A stretch of 64,000 bases of DNA from Brachionus plicatilis. Lineage: Eukaryota; Rotifera; Eurotatoria; Ploima; Brachionidae. Numbering within the stretch: position 1 is the stretch's first letter; the number at the start of each line of letters is the position of its first letter. The DNA lies in NCBI GenBank assembly GCA_010279815.1, contig QEOQ01000104.1, positions 460,743 to 524,742 on the forward strand. Reading direction: 5' to 3'. The notes under the pieces were generated by a model, which worked only from the letters and a program-made list of their open reading frames with translations, was not told the origin of the DNA and searched no databases. The position numbers and the translations under genes were made by a program. Below, piece by piece: positions 41,298-52,068 of this stretch.

Positions 41298-41416
41298 ACT
41301 CTTTTAACCTAATTTAATTAGTCTTTTTTTTATTTAAATCCTTTATTTTATTCATTAAAAAATTAAAATAAATTAAATTTAGAATAGAAAAAATTTGCTT
41401 AATTGAACATTTTTAG

Positions 41417-44218
41417 ATGAAAAAAGATTGGTACAAATTTATTTTTTATTTTTTAATTATTGTTGCACTTATATTATTATTTTTTCCGAATAAAGTGATA
41501 CCAAATATGGAAAATACTAAATTTCAAAATTCTAATTTACCAACTGTAATTCTAGTAATAGGCACCCGACCAGAAGCGGTCAAATGCTCACCTCTCATTT
41601 CAGTGCTCAAAAGTGACCGCTTTAAAACAAAACTTGACTTGGTTGTTTTAAGCACAGGACAGCATCGAGAGATACTCAAAGAAACTTTGAAGTCATTTAA
41701 TCAATCAATTGATATCGATTTGAATTTGATGACTGCTAACCAGGACTTGAGTCGATTTTTTCAATTAGCTTTCACAAAAACCACAGACCAATTTAAAAAA
41801 ATCAAAAATATTAAGCTAGTTGTTGTACAGGGTGACACTACGACGGCTTTGGCAGCCAGTCTAGCTGCTGCCTATCTTCATATACCAGTGGCTCATGTCG
41901 AAGCTGGTCTCAGGTCATATGATATGGAAAATCCATTTCCAGAAGAAGAAAACCGTCACATTATTGACTCAATTTCAACTCTTTTGTTTGCACCAACTGC
42001 CTTTGCCAAAAAAGCACTGCAAAAAGAGTCCATTTGTGATTCAAATATTTTTGTGACAGGAAACACAGGTATTGATGCTTTTCTGCTATTTCAATCAAAA
42101 AAGAAAACACTTGTGTCACCTATTCTCACAGAGTTAAATAATTTGAAGAAAAATTCAAAATTAAAAAAAATAATCATTCTAGTTACGATGCACAGGAGAG
42201 AAAATTATAAAAATGTTGAGTCTATGTGTTCGGCCATTAAGAATATTGGCACCAGATATTTAGATGATGTTGTGGTCATATTGCCTGTTCATCCAAATCC
42301 AAATTTTAGACACAAAATAAAAAATTTTTTGAAAGATTTGTCAAATATTTTGCTAGTTGAACCGATTGCTTATGATTCATTCCCTCAAATTTTGAATGCT
42401 TCTGACATTGTTCTAACTGACTCGGGTGGAATACAAGAGGAAGCGTCAACTCTGGGAAAGCCTATCATTTTGATGCGGGACACCACCGAAAGACCTGAGG
42501 GTATTTATCATGGAACAATACAACTTATTGGATCAGATTCAGCTAAGATTGAGTTGGCAGTTCAAAAATTAATCGAAAAAATTTCAACTACAGGTTTGAG
42601 TCATTTGAAAAGAGATATTTTTGGTGATGGCAAAGCCTCACAAAGAATAGCTGGTATAATTGAACAATTTTTGTACAAAAAATTACCACTTCAAAATCCA
42701 CAATGTTCAACCAAAGCAAGACAAAATTTAATTGCCAAAGAAGTTTTTGAAAAATTTTCAAATTCTACAAAAAATGAACTGTCTAAAGAAGATGAGGAAA
42801 AAAATTTTTTGTCAAATAATAATTTCAAAAAAAATTTTCAACCTTACGAAATAAGAAAAAGCCAACTTAAAAGTGAGACCATGCCACAAAAGAGATTAAC
42901 AATGGAGGAAATATTTTCATTGCCAAGCGAATATCACATATCCAAAAGAGATGAAGAGCAATTTTCAGTAACAAGTGTAGTCAGTTTGTACAGAAGAAAA
43001 GGCTTGGCAAAAAGATGGATCAATTCATTGTTGAAGCAAACTCATCCTCCAAAAATAATTTGGCTAGTTTATTTTGCTTCGCCAATTTCAGATGATTTAG
43101 ACCAAGAAATAGGCGCAATCAGAAAAGAGCTGAATGAGAGTGGTGTCAAAATTGCAATCTATACAAACAGAGGTGACATGCAACTGAAGTATTTTGGACG
43201 ATTTCAACTGGCACTTCAAACAAAGACCAATTTTGTGGTTGTTTTTGACGATGACTCAATACCACAAAGTCGCTTCATAGAAGCATGTTTGCACACAATT
43301 AATACTCAAAGCTACAGAGGAATTCTGGGCACAAAAGGAACACCGTTCGAAGAGAACGCGTTCTTTGGTCCCATTTCACAATCGGACACAATTGTGGAAG
43401 TGGACGTTGTTGGCGGAAGTTGGTTCATGAGAAATGAGTGGGTCAAATTGATGTTTAGAGACAAAATGTTCTCTTGGGACACTGGCGAAGATTGGCATTT
43501 GTGTGTGAGTGCGAGGAAGTATGCAAATGTAAGATGTTTTGTGATGCCAGTGAACAAAGCAGACAAGGCTACAAATGGATTTTCAGATGATTATTTGCAA
43601 GTAAGTCACAGTGGAGATACGAATGGTTTTGTTCAAAATCAAAGAAGATTTATTCGCATGCAGCAAAATACCAGAGGAGATAGACACATGAATTCGTACC
43701 AAAATAATGAAAAAAATTTACTAGTTTTTATTGAAGATAAAAAAGATGCTATTAATTTAATTTTACTCTTGGACAAGTTGATCGACAAATCTATCCAAAT
43801 TGTGCTAGCTGTCCACAATAATGACGAGCTCGGGATCAAAGAAAGTGACTTGAAGAGAGTCAAAGTTGTGAAAGATTTTATGATTGGAAGAGACTACAAC
43901 TCGAATGTGACGCTTCTGTCGCGTTCAGCTGAGAGTTTTTACCATTTTGAAATGATTGTTCAGCAAACACAAAGCACTGGTCTAGTAGTGGTTGGCTCGT
44001 CTGGAAATGCGGCTACTGTTGGTGTTGTAACAGCTGCTCGGTTGCTCCAATTTCCAATAATAAATTTTAGCCTCAGTGATCAAGTCAAAAATATTTTTAT
44101 TAATCAAATTATTAAAGATTTATCATCTATTAATTTAGATTCAAGTGATGGATTTTATTTAGAGGGAAATACCATAAAAAATTTTCAAGATTTTCTCAAA
44201 GCTATTTATAAGTCTTAA
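41417..44218 (+). CDS. UDP-GlcNAc 2-epimerase fused to a glycosyltransferase
   Basis: A 933-residue single-exon protein. Residues 8-24 form a membrane anchor (type II). Residues 43-420 are a non-hydrolysing UDP-GlcNAc 2-epimerase (WecB/MnaA type) making UDP-ManNAc: GTRPEAVK (49-56), VQGDTTT (Asp 140), HVEAGLRS (Glu 162), PFPEEENRH (175-181), TMHRREN (His 259) and DSGGIQEEA (335-343), all catalytic positions present. After a charged linker, residues 517-760 form a GT-A-type transferase with a DDDS metal site (611-614) and a TGEDWHL acceptor/catalytic block (689-695). Residues 765-933 are a third, unrecognised alpha/beta domain. In animals the bifunctional GNE enzyme is hydrolysing and fused to a kinase, so this arrangement differs and is bacterial-like. 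A Golgi or ER location is inferred. Confidence 0.9.
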   Translation: MKKDWYKFIFYFLIIVALILLFFPNKVIPNMENTKFQNSNLPTVILVIGTRPEAVKCSPLISVLKSDRFKTKLDLVVLSTGQHREILKETLKSFNQSIDIDLNLMTANQDLSRFFQLAFTKTTDQFKKIKNIKLVVVQGDTTTALAASLAAAYLHIPVAHVEAGLRSYDMENPFPEEENRHIIDSISTLLFAPTAFAKKALQKESICDSNIFVTGNTGIDAFLLFQSKKKTLVSPILTELNNLKKNSKLKKIIILVTMHRRENYKNVESMCSAIKNIGTRYLDDVVVILPVHPNPNFRHKIKNFLKDLSNILLVEPIAYDSFPQILNASDIVLTDSGGIQEEASTLGKPIILMRDTTERPEGIYHGTIQLIGSDSAKIELAVQKLIEKISTTGLSHLKRDIFGDGKASQRIAGIIEQFLYKKLPLQNPQCSTKARQNLIAKEVFEKFSNSTKNELSKEDEEKNFLSNNNFKKNFQPYEIRKSQLKSETMPQKRLTMEEIFSLPSEYHISKRDEEQFSVTSVVSLYRRKGLAKRWINSLLKQTHPPKIIWLVYFASPISDDLDQEIGAIRKELNESGVKIAIYTNRGDMQLKYFGRFQLALQTKTNFVVVFDDDSIPQSRFIEACLHTINTQSYRGILGTKGTPFEENAFFGPISQSDTIVEVDVVGGSWFMRNEWVKLMFRDKMFSWDTGEDWHLCVSARKYANVRCFVMPVNKADKATNGFSDDYLQVSHSGDTNGFVQNQRRFIRMQQNTRGDRHMNSYQNNEKNLLVFIEDKKDAINLILLLDKLIDKSIQIVLAVHNNDELGIKESDLKRVKVVKDFMIGRDYNSNVTLLSRSAESFYHFEMIVQQTQSTGLVVVGSSGNAATVGVVTAARLLQFPIINFSLSDQVKNIFINQIIKDLSSINLDSSDGFYLEGNTIKNFQDFLKAIYKS

Positions 44219-44381
44219 TAATTTTAAAAAACAAAACTAAAAAATTTAATAAATACTATGCAGCAAATTTGTTGTTCATTAATTACAAAAAAATTGTTAA
44301 TTTATCTATTTTTTAGATCATATTTAGAAATTTAGTTTTAGTTTATTATAAGCAATTAATTAACAGATATTAACTATTGTA

Positions 44382-45182
44382 CTGCTATGATAAACTGTTT
44401 TTACGAAATTTACGTAATTTTAGTTCATTTTCCGAAATTTTCGGTGATTTAGTGTAAATTAACGTAAAATTCCAAAATTATAAAAAAGTAAATTTCCGAA
44501 AAATTCCGAAATTTTACTTAATTTTCCGAAAATTTTAGCAAATATAAAAAGGGCCAAAAAAAAACTGAAAAAATGTCGATTTTTAGGAGTTTTTCTCTTT
44601 TTTTTAGAAAATCAAAATGAAAATGGTAAAAATGGTAAATTTTAGTAAAAAAACGAGAAAAAAATCGGGAAAAATAGTAAATTATGAATTAAATTAGTTT
44701 GATTTTTTATGAAAAAATATTTACAAAAGTTAGGGTTTATTTCGATTTTTTGTTTTTATCTGTTTTAATTACTTTAAAAAAGGTATTATTTAATAAAAAA
44801 GATATTCATTTTATATTCCTTTAAAAAATATTAATTCTAAGGTAATTAAAATAGTCATTGAGAAAACGGTGACTGGTCGGATCATTAATAATTGCGTTGG
44901 ACTTATGTTTTTTTTAAAGATTTTTTTCTCGTTTTTTTCCTATAATTTACCATTTTTCCCGTTTTTTATAATTAAAATTTATGTAAAATTACGTAAAATT
45001 TCGTAATTTTTTTTTTTAAATTTTCATTTTGATTTTCTAAAAAAAAGAGAAAAATTCCTAAAAATTGACATTTTTTCAATTTTTTTTGGCCCTTTTTATA
45101 TTTACTAAAATTTACCTTTTTTTACTTTAGTAATTTTACGTAAATTTACGTAAAATTTCGTAAAAACAGTTTATCATAGCAG
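44382..45182. mobile_element. ACGTAA-type MITE, CTGCTATGATAAACTG tips
   Basis: Starts CTGCTATGATAAACTGTTTT and ends with its complement, each followed inward by TTTACGTAA-type arrays. The tip is closely related to CTGCTACGAAAAACTG at 61238. TA precedes the left end, but the right flank is AT, so the duplication is not clean and the outermost CAGTA bases may be lost. Non-coding. Confidence 0.75.
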
Positions 45183-45184
45183 AT

Positions 45185-46551
45185 AAAAAAATAAAAAATT
45201 TATTTTGAGAAAAATTTTGGTTTTAGTTATCTTTAATTTTATTTACTTTTTAGTTTATTATAAAGTTTGTTTGTAAAAACACGATTCAATTTAAAATCCA
45301 CATTGAGTTATCCAATTTATGGCTCAAACAAACGCTATGAATGAAATGCTAATTTAAAGCGAAACATCAAAAATTTTGCGCTGCAATTTTTGAAAAAAAT
45401 TGTTTAATAATCTTTTTTTTATTTCCTATTTAAAGATAATCAATTTAATTTAAGTCATTTATTATTAAACAATTGATAACAAAAGTCTTTTTTAAATCTA
45501 AATTTTAATTTTTTTTTCTGAAATTTACATTTTTACATCAACTTCAATTTGCCTTTAAACTCAATACAAAAATTGTCAAATTTATTTATGATTATTTAAA
45601 TAAATTTGACAATTATTCAAAATTATTATTATTATGATTATTCAAAATCATTATTTTCTTTTTTTATTTGTAAATTAGACTAATAAATTTATCTAATGAA
45701 TTTAAATTCATATTATATTACGAATTTTTTTTTATAAATTACAATTGTCTTTATAATTTCTTAGTTTATATTTTTTTATAAAAAACGGGATATTTATCTT
45801 TAATTTTAAGATAAATAAAAACGGGACGATAATCTTATTTTTGTGTTGGGATAAAAAAAATCGGGATAATTTTGAACGGGATGATTTTACTAGATTAATT
45901 TTATTGCAAATAAGTTAAATTGAAAAAGCACACAAAAATTTTTAATACAGGTTTTAATATTTTATTTTCTCTTAGAAACCAATAACATTAAAATCAAACA
46001 ATTTTATTTTAGTCATAAACAAATCTAAAAGTTAATTATTTCACCTTTACAGAAAATTTAATAATCATTCTGTAATTTTCTCTTAAGTGTTATCAATAAA
46101 GCGTTTTAAAGAATACTGATTTGAAAAATTATACTTTTTTTAATTAATAATTAAATGATAACCTTGTAATTCAGCGATCAAATCCAAATATTTGGCAATT
46201 AAAAACCAAGGTTTCATTTAAGTATTTGCGCAAAATGAATCATCAGACATTAAATAAAACAAAACATTTTTAATCAAACCCTTGATATTCTCAATTTTAC
46301 AATTAAAAAAATAATTTTGGTTTTATTGTTATAGCCTAGTATTTTTCGTTTATTTAAACTTATGAATAAAACCTTAAAATTTAAAAAAACTTATTTTATT
46401 TTTAAACTAAAACCATGAAACGCTTCTATTTTATTAATCTTTATTTTGAGTTTTGAAATTCGAAAAAAGTCTTGCGTCAAATACCAAAATTTATTTAAAC
46501 TCTTGCTTTTTTTTTGAGTTAAATTTTAAATTTACCTAATTTTAAAAAAAA
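45185..46551. other. Intergenic with a degraded GGCAA-MITE end
   Basis: 45350-45555 shows weak similarity to the right half of the Mutator-type MITE, ending ACTTCAATTTGCC. AACGGGAT is iterated at about 45785-45890. No supported gene. Confidence 0.4.
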
Positions 46552-47218
46552 ATGGACAAAATTCGAGATTTTAAAGACAACAATCCTATACTTTACTTGG
46601 GTAAACTGTAAATAGATATATTATAAATTATTAATTTATTAATCATCTAAGTATCGGGTGTTTTGATAATTATTTTTTCGATTATCTTCAGTGCCTACCC
46701 GATAGCAATGATTGTCGTTGGTGCTACTAGTTTGGATAAGTGTCCAATTGAGCCCTACATTCCTGTCTGGCTTGTAGTATCTGGTTCAATCGCAATTTTC
46801 CTCTTGATTGTGATAATCATGTCAATAATATTTCAATTTATTAAGTAACTATGGAAATTTGAGAAATTTATTTTGAAAATTTTTTTTAAAAGACCTAATG
46901 CAGTTGTTATTGGATTATTCAGCTTAATTATTGGAATAATAGGACTTTTTCAATTCGCTTGGTTCATCACAGGTAGAACTGGTTTAAATTTAAAAAGTTT
47001 TATTAAAAAATATGTCTAAAGGAAATGTATGGGTTTATTCAAAGAATGGAAAAATTGACTACATTGATCCTACATCAGTCTTTTACTGTGATGAAACTCT
47101 TTATTTGTTCGCTTTTTGGTCAATCACCGTTTCTTATATTTTATTTGCCGTATCTATTATAGCCTCTATATTGATTAGTTGTTTTTGTTGTATTTGTGCA
47201 TGTTGTTTGGCAAAATAA
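46552..47218 (+). CDS. TMEM272-like four-helix membrane protein, four exons
   Basis: Exons 46552-46600, 46652-46844, 46893-46972 and 47022-47218 are joined by three introns of 48-51 bp. All junctions are GT/AG and in phase, giving 172 residues. Four membrane segments are clear: one through FSAYPIAMIVVGA, one through IPVWLVVSGSIAIFLL, one through AVVIGLFSLIIGIIGLF and a last one ending in a Cys-rich CFCCICACC. The blocks MIVVGATSLDKCPIEPYIP, WFITGNVWVY and YCDETLYLFAFWSIT follow the pattern of TMEM272-like proteins that are expanded in invertebrates. Biochemical role unknown. The Cys cluster next to the last helix is a likely palmitoylation site. Confidence 0.85.
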
Positions 47219-48090
47219 AAGGCAATTCTTAGTAATGATCAATAAAAAATTAATTTTCGGTTAATTATTTTTTTCTAAAGTAATTTATTGCTTTATTCAA
47301 AAAAATGTGAAAAAAGATAATAAAAAATTTGAGAAAGAATAATTGAGCATTTATTTTTTGGTTATGTATAAATTTTTTATTGTGTTAAAAACAATTTTTC
47401 CAATTGTATAAAATATTGTGAATTTCAAATACAATTTGAACAAAATCTTTTTTATATTTTAATTAATTAAAGTTATAGTTAATTAAAAAAATTTAAAAAA
47501 AGTACTGCAACATATTTTGCGAAGTTCTGTAAAAAATTATATGACAAAATAAGGGTCTTGTCACCTTACCGGACAATTGTCCGGGGCAATTTGACCATGT
47601 CACTTACCTGGACAATTCAATTATTAACCGGACAATCAAGTTAATAGCCGGACAAATAATTTTTAAGACATTAAAAAATATTTATTTTTAGATATAGAAG
47701 TCATTTTGAAATTCATTGATTACTTAAAAATGAAAAAAAGTTTTTTCACTCCTTTGTTCACCGACAATTACAGTAAACTTTAACAAAATCATTTTGTTTT
47801 CTTCTCGTTTTCAAGCTTTTTAATCAATCGTCGTGGTATAACTTGTCAAAGAAGATATCATTGGAAGTGAACTTTAAAAAGTCGTTTTAATTTAGAAGTT
47901 TTAATTTCTAAAGAGTATTCTGTCGTTTCACAAATTCGGTTTTGATTATTTTTCCTATCTTCTATCTGGGTCTCTCTAAGTTCCTCGTCTATTGCTTTTC
48001 TTTCTAACTACCCACACAATTCTAATATATCTTTCAGTTCTTTAATGAATCTATTGGATTGATTAGCTTTGTCTTAATCGTTTTTGAATA
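47219..48090. other. Intergenic with CCGGACAA repeats
   Basis: The short motif CCGGACAA or CTGGACAA occurs several times at 47565-47665, once as the palindrome CCGGACAATTGTCCGG. It lies outside recognised elements. The rest is AT-rich without a gene. Confidence 0.45.
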
Positions 48091-48190
48091 CAGGTAAACC
48101 CAGTTAAGTCGAAGCCGAAAGACGGCCTTAAAAAAGTTTCGACTTAACCGTAAGAAAAAAAAATTAAGAAAAAAGTAATTTAATGGTCAG

Positions 48191-48342
48191 TGTAAAAATA
48201 AGGGATTTATAATTAAAATATTTACTTTAGTAAACCAATTTATTTTGTTGAATCAAATTATTTTAAAATAAAAGTTTAAATAGTGGTTATATTATAGCGT
48301 CATACTAGTAGAAAAGGAAATTAGGATTTGCTAGGCATAACA
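48191..48342 (-). repeat. 3' LTR of the gypsy element
   Basis: 152 bp, aligned end to end with the LTR at 50097-50248 with a small number of differences, indicating some age. Contains AAAATTATTTTAAAATAAAA-type sequence and ends in the canonical TG...CA pair. Confidence 0.9.
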
Positions 48343-48356
48343 TATGCCCCCATTCT
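48343..48356 (-). promoter_or_regulatory. Polypurine tract of the gypsy element
   Basis: On the minus strand AGAATGGGGGCATA directly precedes the 3' LTR. This is where plus-strand DNA synthesis would be primed. Confidence 0.75.
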
Positions 48357-48399
48357 GGAAAGGAATGGCCTCACATTCTTAAAAAAATTTTCAAACAAA

Positions 48400-49040
48400 A
48401 TACAAAACAAAACAAAATTACAAAACTTATTCTTTCTCATCTGAATAAAATATTTGGTCGATTTTCTCATGCTCGATAGGCGCTTCGCAAGTAGTACATT
48501 CTGGAATTTCCACTCTGGGGACCAAACCGCTCCGATCCAGGTATTACACGCGTCCGTGTCAAGACGGAATGGTTGGCTAATGTCTGGTAAAATCAGAAAT
48601 GAGTTTGACGTCAGGATTAAGCGAAGGGTCTGAAATGATTTTTCGCGTTTCTCATTCCATTTCATTGTACCATTTCTTTTGTAGCCATCCCAGATGGTCA
48701 GAAAATAAAGCGGATCCGCAATTTGCGCGAAGTTTTGGATAAATTTACAATAATAATGGGAAAATTCCAGGAACGATTGGACTTGAGTTAAGTTAAAAGG
48801 GCGTTCATATTTTATCAAGGCTTCAACTTTTTCCGGATCTTTGTTTATGCGACTAAGGGGATAATGTGGTCGCGAAATTTTACTTCTGGCTTAAAAAAAT
48901 CGCAATTATTCACGTCGTATAAATTTTCCTCAAAGGTCAGCGAGTGAATCAAGATGTCATCCAAAAATACTAATACATAGCCATCCTTGATGCACTCATT
49001 GAGTAACTCGTTCCTGGCACACTCAAAGGTTGCTGGTGCC
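48400..49040 (-). pseudogene. Gypsy pol remnant: RT end and RNase H start
   Basis: Near 49030-48930 the frame reads ATFECARNELLNECIKDGY, then VLVFLDDILIHS, the RT palm with the catalytic Asp pair. A shortened stretch follows (FFKPEVKFRDHII), then in the frame beginning at 48818 the RT connection LTQVQSFLEFSHYYCKFIQN and the RNase H start ISQPFRLDTDACNTWIGAVW. Internal deletions and frame changes show it is inactive. Confidence 0.85.
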
Positions 49041-50009
49041 TTCTACTGGATCTCCTTCAGGGTGATCCCGGCCTTCTCAAGAATGTGCTGGCGGAGTTTT
49101 GCTGACACACATCCGCGTATGATCTGCCGCTTGATTTCCGTGTCCGCGTAATTCGCATCTTGCGCACGCGACGCGCAGACGCACTACAAAGTCGTCTAGA
49201 CTTTCTCCGTCGTGCTGACGAAGTTGAGTGAAGGAGAAAGTCTCGTAGTCGAGATTCTTGAGCGGGAAAAGTGATCGCTTAACTTTTTCTTGATCTCATC
49301 GTACGAGTCGGGTTGAGTAAACCTCGCGCGCCGCTGCTCCCATCACATATACCAACAAAGCCTTCTTCTGCGCAGCTTGCGTCACGCCAGACGCCAAGAC
49401 AAACGTTTTTAACTCTCTGCACCACGCTGGCCACCTCGTGCCTGCCGTGTGTCTTCATTCGTCATCTAGCCGGAACGGTGCCGGCGGTGGAAGGCTTAGA
49501 ACTACTGCGATGGCTAATCATCGTCGCCAGATGAAGTATCTTAGCTTGACTCAATAAAAGGGGTTAAGCCAAAACTATTTTCTTTCTTTTTATTTATTCT
49601 TTTCAATCATCCCATAAATCTAAAAAGTTGTAAGTGTATGCGTGTCGAGAGTGGGGTGTGCTTCTAGAGCGTTCTAGATGTTTCGGTTAGTGTGTGATGA
49701 TCACATGATCACCATGCGCTAACATGATACAACATGTAACCATAATTCCCAAAATTCTTGCCGCTGTTGCTATGTACCTAGCCAAATGAACAATGTCCAT
49801 ACAAATACGGGCCAAGAATATGAGTCGAGTTGACTGTAATAGCCACTATAGATAGTCTGCAGTTTTTCAATGAAAAACTGTCGGCTCCACGCAGCTTCTC
49901 GGGTCGGATTAAATGGGATATCGTTATCCACGTCGTCGACCATGTGCAATAATTTCCAATTAATGGCGTTATCCAGGTCATGGTACAAGGTACCAATTAT
50001 AACCCACAA
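49041..50009 (-). pseudogene. Gypsy gag remnant
   Basis: Minus-strand blocks typical of gypsy capsid are seen at 49430-49330 (AAQKKALLVYVMGAAAREVY), 49290-49190 (DYETFSFTQLRQHDGESLDD, then FVVRLRVACARCE) and 49160-49045 (EIKRQIIRGCVSAKLRQHIL). They occur in more than one frame. The open frame 49770-50009 near the 5' LTR is probably the gag N-terminus. gag joins RT sequence abruptly near 49040, marking the large deletion. Confidence 0.75.
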
Positions 50010-50077
50010 ACTGATTTACCAAAAACGTGCCTCTTTTGAAAAATGCGTGCTTTACGTAGAGCTTAGATGTATCCTCT

Positions 50078-50095
50078 GCCCCTTTTCGGGCGCCA
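50078..50095 (-). other. Primer binding site, tRNA-Lys-like
   Basis: On the minus strand TGGCGCCCGAAAAGGGGC lies two bases inside the 5' LTR. It closely resembles the complement of the 3' end of tRNA-Lys, the primer of many gypsy and retroviral elements. Confidence 0.8.
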
Positions 50096-50096
50096 A

Positions 50097-50248
50097 TGTA
50101 AAAACTAGGGATTTATAATTAAAAGATTTACTTTAGTAAACCAATTTATTTTGTTGTATTAAATTATTTTTATATAAAAGTTTAAAAATTGGTTAAATTA
50201 TAGCGTTATACTAGTAGAAAAGGAAAGTAGGATTTGCTAGGCATAACA
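50097..50248 (-). repeat. 5' LTR of the gypsy element
   Basis: 152 bp, TG...CA ends, partner of 48191-48342. Being at the right end with the primer site to its left, it fixes the minus-strand orientation of the element. Confidence 0.9.
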
Positions 50249-50984
50249 TCAGTTAACTAAAATTCAATAAATTTACTGAATAAATAAATGTGTTTGCTTC
50301 TACTTTTTAATTAATTTACTGTAATGGATTTATTGATTTAATAATATTTTATTAACTGAACATTTAATTATTTTTTTGAAATATTTTTTATTATTTTACT
50401 CAACAAATTTAACTGAATATTAAAACACTTTTGCTTAGAAAATTTAATAAATTTACTGGATAAATAAATATTTTTGCTATTTCTTTTTAATTAATTTACT
50501 GAAGTCTATTTACTGATTAAATATACATTATTTTACTGACCATATAATATTTTGTCGAAAAAGTATTATTAAGAGTTGAATTTTTTAAAGCTAATGGGAT
50601 AAGTTGTGAAGTACGTAAATTTTGGTTGTTTTATTAGTAAATCAAGAAGCCTTGACTCTATCTGATTTAGATTTGCAATTGTTAATATAGATCAATTTAG
50701 TTTCTAGTAGAAAAATAACTTAAGAAATTTAATAATAAATTTTTAAAGCTTCACTATTAGACTGTATTGTCTGTTCATTCTATTCATCTTCTTGTTCAAT
50801 TCGTTTCAGTTACACAAAGTCAATTATTTCTTGATCAGAGTTGTTGATGTTTTAAAATTATGTCTTTTTCTTCTGCTGGATTATTATCATCAGCACATTG
50901 CATATTCTCGTCATCTTCTCAGATCTAGTAAAGGTGAATCCGGGTAAAATGAAAGGGATTTTTTGAAACAATGTAAAATCTAAG

Positions 50985-51855
50985 ACCTACGTTAAGAATA
51001 TTCTTAGTTCTTAGAAATCTTAGATCTTAGAAGTTTTCTAAGAAAAAAAATTTTGAGATTCTTAGATGCTTAACTTCTAAGAACAACTAAGAATTCTTAA
51101 ATATTTTTTTTAAATGACAAAAATGTTCTTTCTTTTTATACTAAAATAAAATATATTTGAGTCAATCAGATTCTTCTTTTTTTAAACTTTACTTTTTATA
51201 ACGTTCGACTGTCTTAGATAAGAACGATTTATTACTCCAATTTTGGCGCAAAAATTAGAAAAAAATCACAACTTAAAAAATTATTATCCTTGGAATCTTT
51301 AGCAGTAAGCTTTTTGAGTCTAAGCTAAAAAATTTGTTTTGACAACCGGAAGTCAGAAAAGAATTAAGGTTTAGTAAAAATGTTCTTTTTAAGGACTTTC
51401 TATTGAATAAAGGTTAAAAATCAAGCAAAAAAATTCAATAAAGAGTTGAAACAGCAAGATCAAGATGTCATTTCAGTCATTTTATCTCTTTTAATTAATC
51501 ACGTTATTTAGTACATAATTTTGTTTAAAGTTAGAATATTTTGTAAAAGAGGATAATAATTTTTTAAGTTGTGATTTTTTTCTAATTTTTGCGCCAAAAT
51601 TGGAGTAATAAATCGTTCTTATCTAAGACAGTCGAACGTTATAAAAAGTAAAGTTTAAAAAAAGAAGAATCTGATTGACTCAAATATATTTTATTTTAGT
51701 ATAAAAAGAAAGAACATTTTTGTCATTTAAAAAAAATATTTAAGAATTCTTAGTTGTTCTTAGAAGTTAAGCATCTAAGAATCTCAAAATTTTTTTTCTT
51801 AGAAAACTTCTAAGATCTAAGATTTCTAAGAACTAAGAATATTCTTAACGTAGGT
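50985..51855. mobile_element. 871-bp Mutator-type foldback element, 9-bp duplication
   Basis: Starts ACCTACGTTAAGAATATTCT and ends with its complement. The inverted arms are about 310 bp (50985 to about 51295, about 51545 to 51855) and nearly perfect over their whole length. AAATCTAAG flanks the element exactly (50976-50984, 51856-51864). Arms contain dense TCTTAG/CTAAGA motifs. The 250-bp centre has no ORF. Long arms and a 9-bp duplication point to the Mutator superfamily. Confidence 0.9.
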
Positions 51856-52068
51856 AAATCTAAGTGTAATTTTCGACTTAAATTTAAAAAAAAATTAAAT
51901 CTTAATACATTTTACTTTCGATTTAAGCGATATTCAACTTAAACGATTTCGACTTAACCGTGAAATTTTATAATTGATGTCAATGTAAACCAACCAACTT
52001 GTTCAATGTTTTTCGACTTAAACGAAATTTCGACTTAACCGAGTTCGACTTAAACGGGTTTACCTGTA

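Larger units (their letters stand above)
48191..50248 (-). mobile_element. Deleted Ty3/gypsy LTR retrotransposon
   Basis: LTRs of 152 bp at 48191-48342 and 50097-50248 both begin TGTAAAAA and end GGCATAACA. TCAG flanks the element (48187-48190, 50249-50252), a 4-bp duplication. It reads on the minus strand: primer site at 50078-50095, gag to about 49040, then RT and the start of RNase H to 48400, and a purine-rich tract before the left LTR. Only 1.75 kb of interior remains, so protease, most of RT, RNase H and integrase are deleted. The interior is markedly richer in GC than the surroundings. Confidence 0.92.
48091..52066. mobile_element. Pogo-like element hosting two nested insertions
   Basis: The left tip CAGGTAAACCCAGTTAAGTC and right tip (complement) CAGGTAAACCCGTTTAAGTC are flanked by TA (48089-48090, 52067-52068). 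CGACTTAA(A/C)CG units are iterated inside the right end. Removing the gypsy element (48191-50248) and the Mutator-type element (50985-51855), each with one copy of its duplication, leaves about 1 kb without a transposase, so the host element is non-autonomous. A direct duplication of about 130 bp (AATAAATTTACTG-ATAAATAAAT) lies at 50262-50390 and 50440-50570. Confidence 0.85.

Noticed and set aside
49313..50118. Plus-strand ORFs in the GC-rich patch
   Set aside because: They are shadows of minus-strand gag sequence of the gypsy element.
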